Shown here: piece by piece, positions 62,522 to 64,000 of the stretch
Layout: every line of letters starts with the position of its first letter
Numbering within the stretch: the stretch's first letter is position 1
Source: Pandoraea fibrosis
Lineage (GTDB): Bacteria; Pseudomonadota; Gammaproteobacteria; Burkholderiales; Burkholderiaceae
NCBI RefSeq assembly: GCF_000807775.2
Contig: NZ_CP047385.1
Location: 5,394,001-5,458,000, forward strand
Length of the DNA: 64,000 bases
Direction: 5' to 3'
Notes under the pieces: generated by a model
The model's input: only the letters and a program-made list of their open reading frames with translations
Databases searched by the model: none
What the model was told of the DNA's origin: nothing
Program-made: the position numbers and the translations under genes

Positions 62522-63520
62522 ATGGCGCATGAGGAGTTCCTGTCGCAGGAAGAGGTCGATGCCCTTCTGAAGGGTGTCACCGGCGAACAGGATGACCGGT
62601 CCGAGTCGGAAGATCATTCCGGCATCAGGCCATACAACATCGCGACGCAAGAGCGTATCGTGCGCGGGCGCATGCCCACGCTCGAGATCATCAACGACCG
62701 CTTCTCGCGACTGTTCCGCATCGCGCTGTTCAACTTCATGCGCCGCAGCGCCGAGATTTCGGTCAGTCCGGTGCGTGTGCAGAAGTACAGCGAATTCATT
62801 CGCAACCTGCCCGTCCCGACCAATCTGAATCTGGTCCACATCAAGCCGCTGCGCGGCACGGCGTTGTTCGTGTTCGACCCGAACCTCGTGTTCCTGGTGG
62901 TGGACAACCTGTTCGGTGGCGACGGCCGGTTCCACACCCGTGTCGAAGGGCGCGATTTCACGCAGACCGAGCAACGCATCATCGGGCGTCTGCTCGATCT
63001 GGTGTTCGAGAACTATGGCGCGTCGTGGAAGCCGGTCTATCCGGTCGAATTCGAATACGTGCGCGCCGAAATGCATACGCAGTTCGCCAACGTCGCCACG
63101 CCCAACGAGGTCGTGGTCACCACCACGTTCGATATCGAGTTCGGTTCGGTCGGCGGCGAATTCCACATCTGCATGCCGTACTCGATGATCGAGCCGATGC
63201 GCGATCAGCTCTCGAGTCCGTTGCAGGGCGAAACGCTCGAAGTCGACAAGCGCTGGGTGCGTCTGCTCTCGCAGCAGGTGCAGGCCGCCGATGTCGAAAT
63301 CGTGACCAACCTCGCCCAGATCGACATGACGCTCTCGCAGTTGCTCAACATGCGCGTGGGCGACGTGATTCCGCTCGACGTGCCCGAGGTACTGGAAGCC
63401 AAGGTCGACGGCGTGCCCGTGATGGAATGCAATTACGGCGTCTTCAATGGTCAATACGCGCTGCGCGTGAACCAGATGATCAACCATTCGCACAGCGATT
63501 ACACGAAGGACAACGAGTGA
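62522..63520 (+). CDS. fliM: Flagellar motor switch protein FliM
   Basis: The 332-residue switch protein has the N-terminal CheY-P binding segment FLSQEEVDALLKGV, the middle domain with RMPTLEIINDRFSRLFRIALFNFMRR and LFVFDPNLVFLVVDNLFGGDGRFHTRVEGRDFT, and the SpoA-type C-terminal domain. It forms the C-ring with FliG and FliN. Stop and fliN start overlap by one base. Confidence 0.97.
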   Translation: MAHEEFLSQEEVDALLKGVTGEQDDRSESEDHSGIRPYNIATQERIVRGRMPTLEIINDRFSRLFRIALFNFMRRSAEISVSPVRVQKYSEFIRNLPVPTNLNLVHIKPLRGTALFVFDPNLVFLVVDNLFGGDGRFHTRVEGRDFTQTEQRIIGRLLDLVFENYGASWKPVYPVEFEYVRAEMHTQFANVATPNEVVVTTTFDIEFGSVGGEFHICMPYSMIEPMRDQLSSPLQGETLEVDKRWVRLLSQQVQAADVEIVTNLAQIDMTLSQLLNMRVGDVIPLDVPEVLEAKVDGVPVMECNYGVFNGQYALRVNQMINHSHSDYTKDNE

Positions 63521-63960
63521 TGAGCGATACCCCTCAAACGCCCGGTGAAGACGCCCAGGCCATGGCGGACGAGTGGGCCAGTGCCATGGCGGAGCAGACG
63601 GCTGCCGAGCCGGCGCCCGCTGCCGCACCACAACCGGCCGCCGCCCCTGTGTTCCAGCCGCTGGCCGCCACCGCGGGCAATCCCGCCACGACGACGCACA
63701 ACGACATCGATCTGATTCTCGACATCCCGGTGCAGATGACCGTGGAGCTGGGCCGCACGAAGATCGCCATCAAGAACCTGCTGCAACTGGCGCAAGGCTC
63801 TGTCGTGGAACTCGACGGCATGGCCGGCGAACCGATGGACGTGCTGGTCAATGGCTGCCTCATCGCTCAGGGCGAAGTGGTGGTCGTGAACGACAAGTTC
63901 GGCATCCGCCTGACTGATATCATCACGCCATCCGAACGCATCCGTAAGCTCAACCGATGA
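63520..63960 (+). CDS. fliN: Flagellar motor switch protein FliN
   Basis: The 146-residue protein has an acidic, alanine-rich N-terminal half and the conserved SpoA domain LILDIPVQMTVELGRTKIAIKNLLQLAQGSVVELDGMAGEPMDVLVNGCLIAQGEVVVVNDKFGIRLTDIITPSERI. It completes the C-ring. AAGGA precedes the ATG. Confidence 0.96.
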   Translation: MSDTPQTPGEDAQAMADEWASAMAEQTAAEPAPAAAPQPAAAPVFQPLAATAGNPATTTHNDIDLILDIPVQMTVELGRTKIAIKNLLQLAQGSVVELDGMAGEPMDVLVNGCLIAQGEVVVVNDKFGIRLTDIITPSERIRKLNR

Positions 63961-64000
63961 TGGCAACAAAAGTCCACGGCAAGCCCGTGCGGCATGCCGT
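63957..64000 (+). CDS. Start of a further flagellar gene, probably fliO (cut by window end)
   Basis: An ATG overlaps the fliN stop (ATGATGG), and the frame stays open for the 14 codons to the window edge (MMATKVHGKPVRHA). fliO usually follows fliN, but too little is visible to confirm it. Confidence 0.4.
   Translation, partial: MMATKVHGKPVRHA

Noticed and set aside
1..64000. CRISPR arrays, insertion sequences, prophage genes
   Set aside because: No regularly spaced repeats, transposase, integrase or phage structural genes were seen anywhere in the window.

Overview
The window looks like a chromosomal segment of a high-GC, flagellated beta-proteobacterium of the Burkholderiales, plausibly Pandoraea or a close relative. 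The reasons are the gcvTHP-sdaA block behind a tandem glycine riboswitch, a Burkholderia-type trimeric porin, a fliC-fliD-fliS-fliT locus next to fliE/fliF-fliN, and GC-rich codon use throughout. The genus is inferred; no rRNA or species marker is present.

Layout. 1-6.7 kb (minus strand): L-serine deaminase sdaA and the glycine cleavage operon gcvT-gcvH-gcvP, led by a tandem glycine riboswitch with a terminator-type expression platform. 6.8-12.9 kb: a zinc-ribbon membrane protein, a Rep-type helicase, a very small exported peptide, a metallophosphoesterase, a membrane-anchored di-haem-type cytochrome c and tRNA-Arg(CCG).

13.0-33.4 kb is the accessory heart of the window, a catabolic supercluster. 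It starts with a Tat-exported flavin amine oxidase, a periplasmic cytochrome c, an exported RidA protein and a porin. An MFS transporter (minus strand), a LigB-type extradiol dioxygenase and three consecutive RraA/HMG-aldolase-type proteins follow. A cobW-gntR pair (minus strand) faces a long plus-strand operon: Rieske oxygenase, LigB-type dioxygenase, second Rieske oxygenase, LigY-like amidohydrolase, ferredoxin-type reductase, aldehyde dehydrogenase and an HD-domain protein with a diiron-oxygenase-like ligand pattern. Five copies of one palindromic motif (core CATACAGTATG) lie in this region, four of them on or beside recognisable promoters, so the block reads as one regulon of the local GntR protein. 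The enzyme set resembles the lignin-biphenyl (LigX/LigZ/LigY) and methoxy-aromatic meta-cleavage routes, but the true substrate cannot be read from sequence.

33.5-45.8 kb: an orphan FlgH-like lipoprotein and a partner lipoprotein, a BaeS/BaeR-like two-component pair whose kinase lacks the periplasmic sensor, a small secreted protein, a SYLF-domain lipoprotein, a nitrate/taurine-type ABC importer (minus strand) divergent from a TctD/TctE-like pair, and a soluble NarX-like kinase with its NarL-like regulator just upstream of flagellin.

46.2-64 kb: flagellar genes. fliC (behind a near-consensus sigma-28 promoter), fliD, fliS and fliT are followed by a FliK-like protein and a FlhB-C-terminus-like protein, then an unrelated AAA ATPase of inserted appearance. 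fliE is on the minus strand, divergent from fliF-fliG-fliH-fliI-fliJ-fliK and fliL-fliM-fliN; the first bases of a probable fliO run off the end.
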